From NCBI RefSeq assembly GCF_014207985.1, contig NZ_JACHMI010000001.1, forward strand, positions 12,631,001 to 12,695,000: a DNA stretch of 64,000 nt, in the 5' to 3' direction. How positions within the stretch are numbered: position 1 is the stretch's first letter; each line of letters opens with the position of its first letter. The DNA is from Nonomuraea rubra. Lineage in GTDB: Bacteria; Actinomycetota; Actinomycetes; Streptosporangiales; Streptosporangiaceae. The notes beneath the pieces were generated by a model. It ran no database searches, had not been told where the DNA came from, and was given only the letters and a program-made list of their open reading frames with translations. Positions 25,977 to 33,829 of the stretch are shown piece by piece. The position numbers and the translations under genes are program-made.

Positions 25977-27012
25977 GGCGGGATGGTAGTGAGCCGCCAC
26001 GGCGACGCATCCGCGCATGCTCGCGCAATCGAATCCGATCACGCTCGCGCCTTGGCCGATCCCACGGCTGCAGATCCGGGCGACAAGGCTGAGCTCTGCA
26101 TCCAACTGGGGCTGAAGCTCGCGTATCTACGCCGAAAAGCAGAATGTGGAGGCCCGGATCGAACCGGAGCCCCCACATGTGCGTGCGGTGTGTGTCCGAG
26201 GTCGGTCTTGAACCGGTCGACTATCTTTTGGGCAGTTGTGACACCCCGTGGCTGGACATCTCGTGACGGGGTGGATATTCAGTTCGGTGCGCAAGCTCTT
26301 CACCTACTTCGTGGGCGGCGTCCCAATTATGTCGTCCGCCAACGACAGCCCGGCCATCGCGCCCTCGGCCATGAGCACGGCGTGCCGGTCGAGAACGTAC
26401 CCGAACCAGGCGGCCAGGCCGACCCGCTGGGCGCGCCGCAGCGGCGAGCCCACGTCGCGGGCTTCGGAGCCTATGAAATCCAGCCGGATGCCGTACGGGG
26501 CGAGCCGCTCGGCGAGCCCGATCGACTCCGTCACGCCGCGCTCGGTCGACAGGTGGCGACCTCCGACCGGCCGCGCGCCGCGCTCAGGTGTGACGTACGG
26601 GGGGCGGGCCTGCTGATCGTCCACAACCACTGGCCTCTGTGGGCGCTGCATCACTGGGGCCCTCAGGTCGTCCGGGACGTACGCGAGCTTGTCACCTCCA
26701 AGCAGGCCGCCTGTGCCGCGCGGCGCCATCAGGTGATGCCGAGCCGACCCGTTAACCGCATCCCGCCCGTGAGAGGCGTACGTGGTCAGGCCATCGCAGT
26801 GTTGCCACAAGGTCGTGCCCACGCCGGACAAGATCCAGTGCCACGCGGCTGTCCCGTGTTGAGGGCCGCCCCGACAAGTGAGTGGCTGTCCGGCACGTCT
26901 CCAGCACGACGACGCCGGCCCAAACCGTGCCAGAAAGGCGGCCGGGAATCGGTGACTGCAACACCGACCCCGGCCTGTGACCCAGCAACCTGACTACAGC
27001 AGGAGCCAGGCC
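25977..27012. other. Gene-poor stretch, probable left junction of the integrated element
   Basis: I see no convincing gene in about 1 kb. The best open frame (26304-26831, minus) has no clear ribosome site or recognised domain, though its C-terminal half ('RLAPYGIRLDFIGSEARDVGSPLRRAQRVG' is part of it) has protein-like composition and could be a relic of a disrupted chromosomal gene. A strong hairpin is at 26144-26178. The ICE-type genes begin at 27013, so attL is expected in or near this stretch; it cannot be pinned down because the right end of the element is outside the window. Confidence 0.4.
26144..26178 (-). terminator. Strong hairpin with ATGTGG/CCACAT ends
   Basis: ATGTGG-AGGC-CCGG pairs with CCGG-(A)-GCC(C)CC-CACAT through one G-T wobble and one bulged base, leaving a 6-base ATCGAA loop. 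On the minus strand it is followed by TTCTGCTTTT, so termination of leftward transcription before the permease fragments is plausible. The TTCGAT loop gives a superficial tRNA T-arm look, but no tRNA fold surrounds it. Confidence 0.45.
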
Positions 27013-27882
27013 ATGAGGCCCAACCCTTCCACACCCACTGTCACGGCGGAAATGCAACCCGACGACGAGGTTCCGCCGACCCTCATTCGACGCTTCCTCT
27101 CCAACCTCTTGCTCTCACGCCGAACGCGTCGCGTGCCGGACATTGAGACGCCCACCACCCCTGGCACAGGCCAGCTCGGGGATCGGGTCATCCTCGGCTT
27201 CGCGGTGGCCGTCCTGCTGGCGGTCGCCGGCGCGGCTGCCTACGTCTCGTACCACCACTTCTACGCCCTGGCCATCTCTCTGGGAGAGCGGCACGACATG
27301 GCCGTCCTCTACCCGGCGATGTCCGACGGCGTGATCGTCATGGCCTCAATCGTGATGGTCTACTGCTCGCGTCGCCGGATGCGTGTGCCAGTCCTGGCAT
27401 GGGTCACTCTCGCCCTGGGAGGCGCAGTGACGCTGGCGGCCAACGTGGCGCACGGCTGGTCAGGCGGACTGGGATCTCGCCTGGTCAGCGCCCTTGCACC
27501 GCTCGCGTTCGGGGCCGCGTACGAGCTGCTGATGTGGATCGTCCGCAACAACCGCCGCCCCTCTCAGGAGACCTCCCCAGACACGCACGTGTGCCAGCCC
27601 ACCGAGACCGTGGTCGAGGTGGAACGTCAGGTACCGGTGCTGCCTGCCGACCGGTTCGAGGCGGCGCGACTGGCCTACCTCGACAGCCTCAGCGAGGGCA
27701 AGCAGCGCCTCGGCCGACGCCCGCTGATGAGTCGCTGGGGACTGGAGCAGCGCGAAGCGGAAGAGATCATCGCCGAGGTGGAGCGGGAGCGCGCCCAGAT
27801 TGCCGAGGAGAAAGGGCAGCAGGTGTCCGACGCCGAGGACGGGGTGCCACCGAGCGACGCGCGTGAGGCGGACGCGGCGTGA
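27013..27882 (+). CDS. DUF2637 domain protein (SpdB-like, conjugative element)
   Basis: The product is 289 aa; the ATG at 27013 is preceded by AGGAG at 27001-27005. A basic N-terminus precedes the first TM helix (~55-76), followed by further helices around 'MAVLYPAMSDGVIVMASIVMVY' and 'LAWVTLALGGAVTLAANVAHGW', the DUF2637 pattern. The C-terminal ~90 residues are charged and helical. In actinomycete plasmids and AICEs this family lies directly upstream of the FtsK/TraB translocase, as here, and is thought to help intramycelial spread of the transferred DNA. GTGA coupling links it to the next small ORF. Confidence 0.88.
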   Translation: MRPNPSTPTVTAEMQPDDEVPPTLIRRFLSNLLLSRRTRRVPDIETPTTPGTGQLGDRVILGFAVAVLLAVAGAAAYVSYHHFYALAISLGERHDMAVLYPAMSDGVIVMASIVMVYCSRRRMRVPVLAWVTLALGGAVTLAANVAHGWSGGLGSRLVSALAPLAFGAAYELLMWIVRNNRRPSQETSPDTHVCQPTETVVEVERQVPVLPADRFEAARLAYLDSLSEGKQRLGRRPLMSRWGLEQREAEEIIAEVERERAQIAEEKGQQVSDAEDGVPPSDAREADAA

Positions 27883-28046
27883 AGGACCTTCTCATCCTCA
27901 CGACATGCGCCAGCCTGTCTCTCCTCTGCACTCTCAGCGAGGCGACGCCGGACGCCCGAAGCGCCACGCAGATGTGGATTGCCTTCCGCCGGGCCGAACT
28001 CCTTGGGTCGCCCTCCTTGGGTCGCCGGTCACCCGAACGGCGGTGA
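27879..28046 (+). CDS. 55-aa small protein coupled to the transfer operon
   Basis: The GTG at 27879 overlaps the stop of the DUF2637 gene (GTGA), and the TGA at 28044-28046 is 10 bp before the next start. The N-terminus has a short hydrophobic segment with two cysteines (LLILTTCASLSLLCTL), then a basic tail rich in Arg. No family is recognised. Its position between spdB-like and ftsK-like genes suggests a small membrane accessory protein of transfer. Confidence 0.6.
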   Translation: MKDLLILTTCASLSLLCTLSEATPDARSATQMWIAFRRAELLGSPSLGRRSPERR

Positions 28047-28056
28047 GGGCGTGGCC

Positions 28057-28881
28057 GTGACGGAGGACATGCACGACGGCATCACCGCCGACCTCCAGGA
28101 CGAGACCTCGCCACTCACTTCCATCACCGAACCGAAGCAGACCCCGGACGAGAACGACGTCCTTGAGGGCACCGTCGTCCTGGTTGATCAGCCACATCGA
28201 TCTGGCGCTGACGACCTGCTCGCCGAGCTGGCTGCGCGCCGACAGGAGCGGTCGCCGCTGGTGCCGGTGTGGCTGCGGTCACGGGCGGACGCCTTGCAGG
28301 TGCTGAAGTGGCAGGCCGAGCACACCGGCTACGTGTTCACCTATCACCTGCTGCGCACGCCGAAGTACGCTGCCAAACTCCTGGCCCGGACCCCGGCAGG
28401 CGCCTGGCGGGCGCTCGCCGGCCTGGTGCGCTGGTTGTTCGATCTGGAAGGCCACCCGGTCCGCCGGGCGGCTGTGGCGAAGGAGCAGGCCGCGGAGTAT
28501 CTGGCGCTCTCCAAGCAGCGCGACAGCCGGGTCAAGGCACGGCTGTGGACGCTCCTCACCAGCGCCATCGCGTTGCTACTCGCGAGCACCGTGGTGACGT
28601 TGGTAGCACCGGCCTGGGTCCACTGGGCCACCGTTGGCATCCTCATCGCAGTCCTCGGTGCGATCGGGTCTCCCGCCGACAAGCCGCTCTTGGACCGGGC
28701 AGTCGTTCCGACACGAGTGCGCAAGCTCACCAGTGACCAGGTGCTGGACGCGCTCGGCTCACTCGGCATCTCGGCCATCAACCAGGCGCTCGGCAAGAAG
28801 GGGCGCGGCATCACCTTCCCGGCCCGATCATGCGCGATGGGCCGGGCTGGCGGGCCGAGGTCGATCTCCCGCTCGGCGTGA
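28057..28881 (+). CDS. FtsK/TraB-like translocase, N-terminal membrane part (separated by frameshift)
   Basis: The GTG at 28057 has a GAGGG ribosome site 7 bases upstream. An acidic N-terminus precedes a region with 'ADALQVLKWQAEHTGYVFTYHLLRTPKYAAKLLARTP' (part of the pre-membrane domain of AICE FtsK proteins) and two TM helices at ~170-205. The frame runs off at 28881, but the family sequence continues in the -1 frame from about 28818: '..GRGITFP' then 'GPIMRDGPGWRAEVDLP'. One C missing from the CCC at 28818-28820 explains it. Together with 28830-30209 it would make a ~717-aa translocase. Confidence 0.8.
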   Translation: MTEDMHDGITADLQDETSPLTSITEPKQTPDENDVLEGTVVLVDQPHRSGADDLLAELAARRQERSPLVPVWLRSRADALQVLKWQAEHTGYVFTYHLLRTPKYAAKLLARTPAGAWRALAGLVRWLFDLEGHPVRRAAVAKEQAAEYLALSKQRDSRVKARLWTLLTSAIALLLASTVVTLVAPAWVHWATVGILIAVLGAIGSPADKPLLDRAVVPTRVRKLTSDQVLDALGSLGISAINQALGKKGRGITFPARSCAMGRAGGPRSISRSA

Positions 28882-30209
28882 CGGTGGCGGAGGTGCTGGA
28901 CAAGCGCGACAAGCTCGCCTCCGGCCTGCGCCGCGCCCTCGGGTGCGTGTGGCCCGAGCCGGTCTCGGAGGAGCACCCCGGTCGGCTGGTGCTGTGGGTG
29001 GGCGATCAGGAGATGCGCAAGGCCCGGCAGCCTGCCTGGCCGTTGGCCACGTCGGGGCAGGTCAGCCTGTTCGAGCCGGTCCCGTACGGCAACGACCAGC
29101 GCGGCCGACCGGTCTCGATCCTGCTCATGTTCGCCAACGTGCTCATCGGCTCGATGCCGCGCTACGGTAAGACGTTCGCGCTGCGGGTGCTGCTGCTGGC
29201 CTGCGCGCTGGACCCGCTGGCCGAGCTGCGGCTGTTCGAGCTGAAGGGCACCGGGGACCTGTCGGCGCTGGAGAAGGTGGCCCACCACTACGCCAAGGGC
29301 GCCACCGACTCCGCCAAGACCGCCTGTGTCGCCTCGCTGGCCGAGGTGTACGCCGAGCTGGACCGCCGCGCGGAGGTCATCGACGGCCTGCCGCGTCACC
29401 AGGCGCCCGAGTTCAAGGTCACGCCCGAGCTGGCCGCGCGGCGCGACCTCGGCCTGCATCCGATGGTGGTCGCGATCGACGAGTGCCAGGAACTGTTCGC
29501 CGACGACGAGTACGGCGAGGAGGCCGCCAAGTACGCCACCGCGATCATTAAACGCGGTCCCGCCCTGGGCATCATCTTGATCTTGGCGACCCAGCGCCCG
29601 GACAAGGACAGCCTGCCTAAGGCCATCTCGGCGAACGCGGGCATTCGGATCTGCCTGCGGGTGATGGGCTGGCAGGAGAATGACATGATCCTCGGCACCG
29701 GAATGCACCAGGCCGGGGTCAAGGCCACCATGTTCACCCTCAACGACAAGGGCATCTCTTGGGCCGTCGGCATCGCCGAAGACCCGCTCATCGTCCGGTC
29801 GGCCTACCTGGACGGCCCCACCTCGGAGCTGATCGCCGAGCGCGCCTACCAGCTCCGCCAAGCGGCCGGGACGCTGTCCGGGCAGGCGATCGGCCAGCAG
29901 CCGCCGCAGCGGGTCTCCTACGACCTGCTGGCCGACATCCTGGCCGTCACCACGGCCAAGGAGGAGAAGGTCTGGAACAGCACCGTGGTGGACCGGCTGG
30001 CCGGCTTCCGGCCGGACGCCTATGGCCAGTGGGCGGAGCTGAAGGACGACGTCAAGACCGCCACTCTCACCGCCCGGCTCAAGGAGTACGGCGTCAAGAC
30101 CGAGGACACCTGGGGGCGCGACGCCGCCGATAAGGGTCGCAACCGCAAGGGTTTTACTCGCACCGATGTGGTCGAGGCACTAGGCAGGCGAAAATCTAGC
30201 CAAGCCTGA
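28830..30209 (+). CDS. FtsK/SpoIIIE (TraB-like) DNA translocase, ATPase part
   Basis: The product is 459 aa. Walker A is 'GSMPRYGKTF' (~106-115), Walker B 'MVVAIDECQEL' (~210), followed by 'ILATQRPDKDSLPKAISAN', the standard FtsK/SpoIIIE sensor stretch. A C-terminal winged-helix-like domain ('STVVDRLAGFRPDAYGQWAELKDDVKTATLTARL') corresponds to the DNA-recognition module of TraB proteins. In AICEs this single hexameric pump moves double-stranded DNA between cells. The ATG at 28830 lacks a good ribosome site, which supports its being the distal part of the frameshifted gene starting at 28057. If the frameshift is real, transfer would be abolished unless ribosomes re-initiate. Confidence 0.9.
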   Translation: MRDGPGWRAEVDLPLGVTVAEVLDKRDKLASGLRRALGCVWPEPVSEEHPGRLVLWVGDQEMRKARQPAWPLATSGQVSLFEPVPYGNDQRGRPVSILLMFANVLIGSMPRYGKTFALRVLLLACALDPLAELRLFELKGTGDLSALEKVAHHYAKGATDSAKTACVASLAEVYAELDRRAEVIDGLPRHQAPEFKVTPELAARRDLGLHPMVVAIDECQELFADDEYGEEAAKYATAIIKRGPALGIILILATQRPDKDSLPKAISANAGIRICLRVMGWQENDMILGTGMHQAGVKATMFTLNDKGISWAVGIAEDPLIVRSAYLDGPTSELIAERAYQLRQAAGTLSGQAIGQQPPQRVSYDLLADILAVTTAKEEKVWNSTVVDRLAGFRPDAYGQWAELKDDVKTATLTARLKEYGVKTEDTWGRDAADKGRNRKGFTRTDVVEALGRRKSSQA

Positions 30210-30220
30210 GCCTCATCCTG

Positions 30221-30255
30221 CTAACGCCCTCGGGAGTCACTTCCGAGGGCGTTAG
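30221..30255. terminator. Perfect 13-bp stem terminator after the translocase
   Basis: CTAACGCCCTCGG and CCGAGGGCGTTAG pair perfectly around a 9-base loop, 11 bp after the FtsK stop codon. Confidence 0.8.
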
Positions 30256-30261
30256 CCAGGC

Positions 30262-30327
30262 GGCTAGAACGCTAGGTACCAGGTCACCGTGGGCATGTTC
30301 CGCTAGTGGACCCGCTAGGCCTAGCGG
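30262..30327. repeat. Cluster of (C/G)GCTAG repeats with a 16-bp palindrome
   Basis: GGCTAG at 30262, then CGCTAG at 30270, 30301 and 30313, then the inverted copy CTAGCG at 30321; the last two form the perfect palindrome CCGCTAGGCCTAGCGG (30312-30327). It lies directly downstream of the translocase gene, the position at which Streptomyces plasmids carry the clt locus recognised by the TraB C-terminal domain. CTAG is rare in such GC-rich DNA, so the clustering is notable. Confidence 0.6.
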
Positions 30328-30409
30328 TGCATACGCTGAGAGGACGCTCCCTCCGAGGACGTCGTTCGGTAGAGCGACTGTGGCGCCCTGCGTTCCGGCG
30401 CCCTGGAAC

Positions 30410-30571
30410 ATGCGCCTACGTGCACCTGGCAAGAACCGGCGTGGTGATCGTCGCGGCAGCAAATCCATCACTTCATCACATGCTCAGGGAAATAGTGTAA
30501 TCGCCGGAGGAGCTAGCCAGGCCGCGATTTCAGGCGGGTGGTCTGTTACCAATACTCCAAGCAACTATTGA
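30410..30571 (+). CDS. Possible 53-aa basic/Gly-Ser protein
   Basis: The ATG at 30410 opens MRLRAPGKNRRGDRRGSKS, followed by 'AQGNSVIAGGASQAAISGG', which looks like the G-N-x-V-I-x-G-G repeats found in short actinomycete proteins of unknown function. Against it: only a weak ribosome site (GGAAC) and a 42-bp overlap with the convergent gene. Confidence 0.3.
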   Translation: MRLRAPGKNRRGDRRGSKSITSSHAQGNSVIAGGASQAAISGGWSVTNTPSNY

Positions 30572-30976
30572 ACTCAGCTTAACCTTCCAGGGCATGGGCC
30601 CCTGCTCGCCAGCGCCAGTTGCGAAGTATCCGTCTTTTATATACAGATAATGTTCAAGATGATCGATCATCTCGCCTTCGGATGTGAGCTGGCCCGTAGC
30701 GCCGAACATTCCCTTTAGGATCGCGTGTGCGGATGCGCCCGCCTCGCCGGCCTCTGCAATGCTGGCGAACCACTCACTGTGCCACTGAGTGGAGCTGACG
30801 AGGAGGCCACGAAGCAGTCCGCCCGGAATCACCAATAGAACACCTATCGATCCCTTTGTGACATTAACTAGCACTTCCAGGCTCATCAGGGTAGAATCAC
30901 CCCCACTCCTACCTCTCGGTGCGGGGTAGTCGTGGCTTTCGTTGCTCCATGGAGGCATTTCCGGCTGGTCTGTCAT
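30530..30976 (-). CDS. Hypothetical protein, low-GC island, divergent from the NYN gene
   Basis: The product is 148 aa; I chose the ATG at 30976 because AGAGGAGA lies 5 bases upstream (the longer start at 31015 has none). No family is recognised. 'SIGVLLVIPGGLLRGLLV' reads like a beta-hairpin, and the C-terminal half is mixed helix/strand. Codon use is clearly more A/T-rich than in the surroundings and is shared with the NYN gene next door, suggesting that the two arrived together. Its start is 51 bp from the NYN start, so they share a control region. Confidence 0.6.
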   Translation of the reverse strand: MTDQPEMPPWSNESHDYPAPRGRSGGDSTLMSLEVLVNVTKGSIGVLLVIPGGLLRGLLVSSTQWHSEWFASIAEAGEAGASAHAILKGMFGATGQLTSEGEMIDHLEHYLYIKDGYFATGAGEQGPMPWKVKLSSIVAWSIGNRPPA

Positions 30977-31027
30977 GCAATCTCCTCTCTCGCTAGAGGT
31001 ATGAGCATACGGCAAAGGATGGTTGAG

Positions 31028-31741
31028 ATGAGACCCCCAATAGTCGGCTTGGTCGATGCTGGATTCCTTGTCAGATCGACTTCCACGGCCCTAAAGGTCC
31101 CTGCGGGCGAAGTGCGCATCGAGGGGGAAGAGTTAGTGTCATGGTTTTCGACGTCCGCTGCCCGCATGAGGAGCGGCTTCTTGCGCTGCTATTGGTACGA
31201 CGGTGTTTATCCCGAGGGTGCGCCGCTGCGACACCGTCAGCGTACCGAGCTGGATAGGCTTGAGGCGTGCCCGGGTATACAGCTCAGACTTGGCCACTTG
31301 CAGGCCGTGCCCTTTGAACACAAAGAGCAGTTGAAAGCCGCTGCACGCGCGGCCGGGGTCGACTATAGCCAGCTCATGAGGCACTTCAGGCTTGAGACCC
31401 GGTATACCCAAAAAGGCGTAGACACGCTAATGGTTCTAGACATGCTTCGGTTCGTTCAACAGGGCATGACTAAGAAGATTATTCTCGTTGCTGGAGATCG
31501 AGATCTTGCGGAGGCGGTGCGAGAAGTGCAAAATATGGGCGCAACTGTACTTCTTGCATATCCGCAAGGCGCGCCAGTGGCCGGGGAACTTGCAAGCTTG
31601 GCGGATGAGAGGATTGCCTGGAGTGCAGAGGTTTTGGGTCGCCTTATTACACGCCGCGACGATCGAATAGCGGAGCTCATTGTTAAGGTTCTCAACGAAA
31701 CCAATTTGCTCACCGATGGAACTCCACCTCTCGAGCTTTAG
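31028..31741 (+). CDS. NYN/PIN-like domain protein (putative RNase)
   Basis: The product is 237 aa using the ATG at 31028 (AAAGGA 8 bases upstream); in-frame ATGs at 31001 and 31019 are alternatives. NYN landmarks: 'PIVGLVDAGFLV' (first catalytic Asp), 'YTQKGVDTLMVLDML' (second Asp in K-G-V-D) and 'IILVAGDRDLAEAVREVQNMGATVLLAYP' (G-D-x-D pair). The acidic residues that bind metal in PIN-type nucleases are all present, so activity is plausible. NYN proteins process RNA and also occur in defence systems. A/T-rich codon use matches the divergent 148-aa gene. Confidence 0.85.
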   Translation: MRPPIVGLVDAGFLVRSTSTALKVPAGEVRIEGEELVSWFSTSAARMRSGFLRCYWYDGVYPEGAPLRHRQRTELDRLEACPGIQLRLGHLQAVPFEHKEQLKAAARAAGVDYSQLMRHFRLETRYTQKGVDTLMVLDMLRFVQQGMTKKIILVAGDRDLAEAVREVQNMGATVLLAYPQGAPVAGELASLADERIAWSAEVLGRLITRRDDRIAELIVKVLNETNLLTDGTPPLEL

Positions 31742-31987
31742 CTGCACGCTGTTAGGGATGGCGGCTTTGCTATCACGCTGGCGGGCAGCCTTCGTCTAGT
31801 CAGTCCACGCTGAGCGATTGCACGATCGGCGCGGGCGCACTGTAGGAGCGCCTGGACGTCACCTCTGCCCGCACCTATGGGTGCGTAGTCTTCAGCCGGG
31901 CCGGTGAGGCCGCTACGCAATAGCAGCACCGGTTGGATTGACTTGGTGTGGGGGTTGACTGACGCACCCAACCAGTGTCTTCTCATG

Positions 31988-32010
31988 GAGAAACTTCCCG
32001 AAAGCTTCTC
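31988..32010. promoter_or_regulatory. Palindrome with GAGAAACTT, probable operator of the DUF6879/XRE operon
   Basis: GAGAAACTT (31988-31996) and AAGCTTCTC (32002-32010) form an inverted repeat with one mismatch. It ends 14 bp before the ATG at 32025, next to the ribosome site. The same GAGAAACTT half-site recurs at 33706-33758. Confidence 0.6.
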
Positions 32011-32024
32011 GAAGGAGTGGCACG

Positions 32025-32285
32025 ATGAGGGTCAAGTATCTGGGATCAGGGTCAGGGGAAGGCGGTTCCCCGACGCTCTTCGCCACCGATCGGGGCACCA
32101 TCCTCGTCCAGGGCTACATCGTCACCGACCCTCAGGCCCTCTCCGACATCGGTGAGATCCCAGAAGGCGAGACGGTGGTAGAGATCACGCAGGACATCCT
32201 CCGGTTCGCGGACGAGCCGCTGACCACCGACCCTCGGAACAACCGTCAGCGTGCCACTTCCACGGAAGGTCAGGAGGCGCTTTGA
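32025..32285 (+). CDS. 86-aa hypothetical protein of the DUF6879/XRE operon
   Basis: The ATG at 32025 has AAGGAG 8 bases upstream. The small beta-rich protein (MRVKYLGSGSGEGGSPTLFATD.., '..VQGYIVTDPQAL') is, from memory of actinomycete genomes, regularly found just before DUF6879 genes. Function unknown. The stop overlaps the start of the DUF6879 gene (TTGA). Confidence 0.75.
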   Translation: MRVKYLGSGSGEGGSPTLFATDRGTILVQGYIVTDPQALSDIGEIPEGETVVEITQDILRFADEPLTTDPRNNRQRATSTEGQEAL

Positions 32286-32818
32286 CCCTGATCAGCGGGC
32301 CGGCGTTCGTGGACCTCTTCCGTACGTTCGCTCACACTGCCCGCAGGCTGGAGAGCCGAGAGCGGTACGACTCGCCCAGTGAACGCGAACCGTTGCGCCG
32401 CTTCCTGGCGGGCGAGCCGGAAGATCTCGCCTGGTTCCAGAACTGGCTGGGCATCGTCGGCAAGGCAACCGAGGAAGGCAAGATCTTCCAGCGCGTGCGG
32501 GTCGTTTCGCTCCCGCTCAGCGACTACAGCAGATTCGGGCTCGACCTCTCGCGCCACACCGTGGCGGCCGGCGAGGACATCCGGTACCTCGACCGCAGTC
32601 AGGCGGCCGGCCTTCCGGAGCGGGACTTCTGGGTGTTCGACTCGTCCCGGGTCGCGCTGCTGCACTTCACGGACGACGACCAGCTCCTCGGCGCGGAGAT
32701 CATCACCGATCCCGCAGTGGTCGTGGAGTGCGCAGCCGCGCTGGACGATGCCGTTCACCGTTCCCTCTCACGCGAAGAGTTCGTGGCGCGACTGCCGGAT
32801 GACTACAAGATCAGGTAA
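32282..32818 (+). CDS. DUF6879 family protein
   Basis: The product is 178 aa from a TTG at 32282 overlapping the previous stop. Family pattern: 'SGPAFVDLFRTFAHTARRLESRERY', 'FLAGEPEDLAWFQNWL', 'DIRYLDRSQAAGLPERDFWVFDSSRVALLHF'. DUF6879 genes are almost always paired with a DUF5753-type XRE regulator, as here, in loci related to the whiJ/abaA-like developmental control clusters. Biochemical role unknown; an effector or partner modulating the regulator is an inference. Confidence 0.85.
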   Translation: MTLISGPAFVDLFRTFAHTARRLESRERYDSPSEREPLRRFLAGEPEDLAWFQNWLGIVGKATEEGKIFQRVRVVSLPLSDYSRFGLDLSRHTVAAGEDIRYLDRSQAAGLPERDFWVFDSSRVALLHFTDDDQLLGAEIITDPAVVVECAAALDDAVHRSLSREEFVARLPDDYKIR

Positions 32819-32828
32819 GAATCGGGGC

Positions 32829-33701
32829 GTGACCAGCGTCCATCAGGCCCGACAAGCACTTGGGGCCAGGCTCCGCGAGCTGCGGAATGCCGCCGGTTTG
32901 ACCGGCCGTCAGCTCGCGGAGCTACTCGCATGGCCGCACTCGAAGGTGTCGAAGCTGGAGACCGGCAAGCAGACGCCCAGCGACGCCGACATCGGCTCGT
33001 GGGCCCAGGCGACGGGCGCTACCGAGGAAGAGCGGCTCGCCTTACTGGCCTCGCTCCATACCCTCGAATCGCGTCACGCCGAGTGGCAGCGTGTCCTGCG
33101 GGGAGGCATGAGCCACCACCAGAACGAGTGGGGCGATGCCGAACGGCGTGCCGGCCTGCTGCGTGTCTTCGAGCCGGTCTACATTCCCGGGCTGCTGCAG
33201 ACCGCGGAGTACGCCCGTGCGCGCATGGCCGAAGCGATCGCCATGCACAATCTGCCGAACGACATCGAGGAAGCCATGCAGGCGCGCATGACGCGCCAGC
33301 AGATCATTTACGACCCGGGCAAACGCTTCCAGTTCGTGGTCACCGAAGCCGCCCTGAGGTACCGGCTGTGTGCACCTGAAGTGATGGTGCCGCAGCTCGA
33401 TCGGCTGGTGGCCGCTTCGACCCTGCCCAACGTCCGGCTCGGCGTCATCGGCTTCGGCACCGCCTATGTGACCGCCCCCAAGCATGGGTTCTGGATCTTC
33501 GACAACGCCCTCGTCATGGTCGAGACGTTCACCGCCGAGCTCCACCTCGCCCAGCCGCCGGAGATCGAGCAGTACGCCCGGGTGTTCCGCTCTCTGGCCG
33601 GGATGGCGTCCTACGGACAAGCCGCCAGGGCCCTGATCACGAACGTTATGGAGGACCTGTCGCGGTTGTTGCCGGCCGACGAAACCGAGCCCGAGGAGTA
33701 G
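32829..33701 (+). CDS. XRE-family regulator with DUF5753-type C-terminal domain
   Basis: The product is 290 aa from the GTG at 32829, 10 bp after the DUF6879 stop. An HTH_XRE domain at ~5-65 ('RLRELRNAAGLTGRQLAELL', 'HSKVSKLETGKQTPS') is followed by a ~200-aa DUF5753 domain ('FEPVYIPGLLQTAEYARA', 'ALRYRLCAPEVMVPQLDRL'). It is a likely DNA-binding controller of this operon and of the next one, because palindromes sharing GAGAAACTT lie before both. Confidence 0.9.
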   Translation: MTSVHQARQALGARLRELRNAAGLTGRQLAELLAWPHSKVSKLETGKQTPSDADIGSWAQATGATEEERLALLASLHTLESRHAEWQRVLRGGMSHHQNEWGDAERRAGLLRVFEPVYIPGLLQTAEYARARMAEAIAMHNLPNDIEEAMQARMTRQQIIYDPGKRFQFVVTEAALRYRLCAPEVMVPQLDRLVAASTLPNVRLGVIGFGTAYVTAPKHGFWIFDNALVMVETFTAELHLAQPPEIEQYARVFRSLAGMASYGQAARALITNVMEDLSRLLPADETEPEE

Positions 33702-33705
33702 CGCC

Positions 33706-33758
33706 AAGTTTCTCGGCTTCTCGGATTCGGAGGGAGTTGCTGAAACTCCGAGAAACTT
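33706..33758. promoter_or_regulatory. Nested inverted repeats with GAGAAACTT in front of the radical SAM operon
   Basis: AAGTTTCTCGG (33706-33716) and CCGAGAAACTT (33748-33758) are perfect complements 31 bases apart; an inner GGAGTT/AACTCC hairpin lies at 33732-33748. It starts 4 bp after the XRE stop codon and ends 71 bp before the radical SAM start. It may combine a terminator for the regulatory operon with an operator for the next. Confidence 0.65.
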
Positions 33759-33829
33759 GCTAGGCCCTCTCATCGGCCTCATGCCACGCTCACGGCGACA
33801 CCTCAGCCCGTACCCGTGGGAGGCAGCTC

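Noticed and set aside
26144..26215. tRNA gene or tRNA 3' end as attachment site (GGTTCGATCC on the minus strand)
   Set aside because: The T-loop-like hexamer is the loop of a simple hairpin; T-stem pairing fails beyond one base pair and there is no matching acceptor, D or anticodon arm.
26304..26831. 175-aa open frame on the minus strand as a gene
   Set aside because: No ribosome site, no recognised domain, and half of it has shadow-like composition; kept only as a possible relic in the gap description.
31738..31986. 82-aa minus-strand frame downstream of the NYN gene
   Set aside because: No ribosome site or family, and it spans the likely promoter of the DUF6879 operon.
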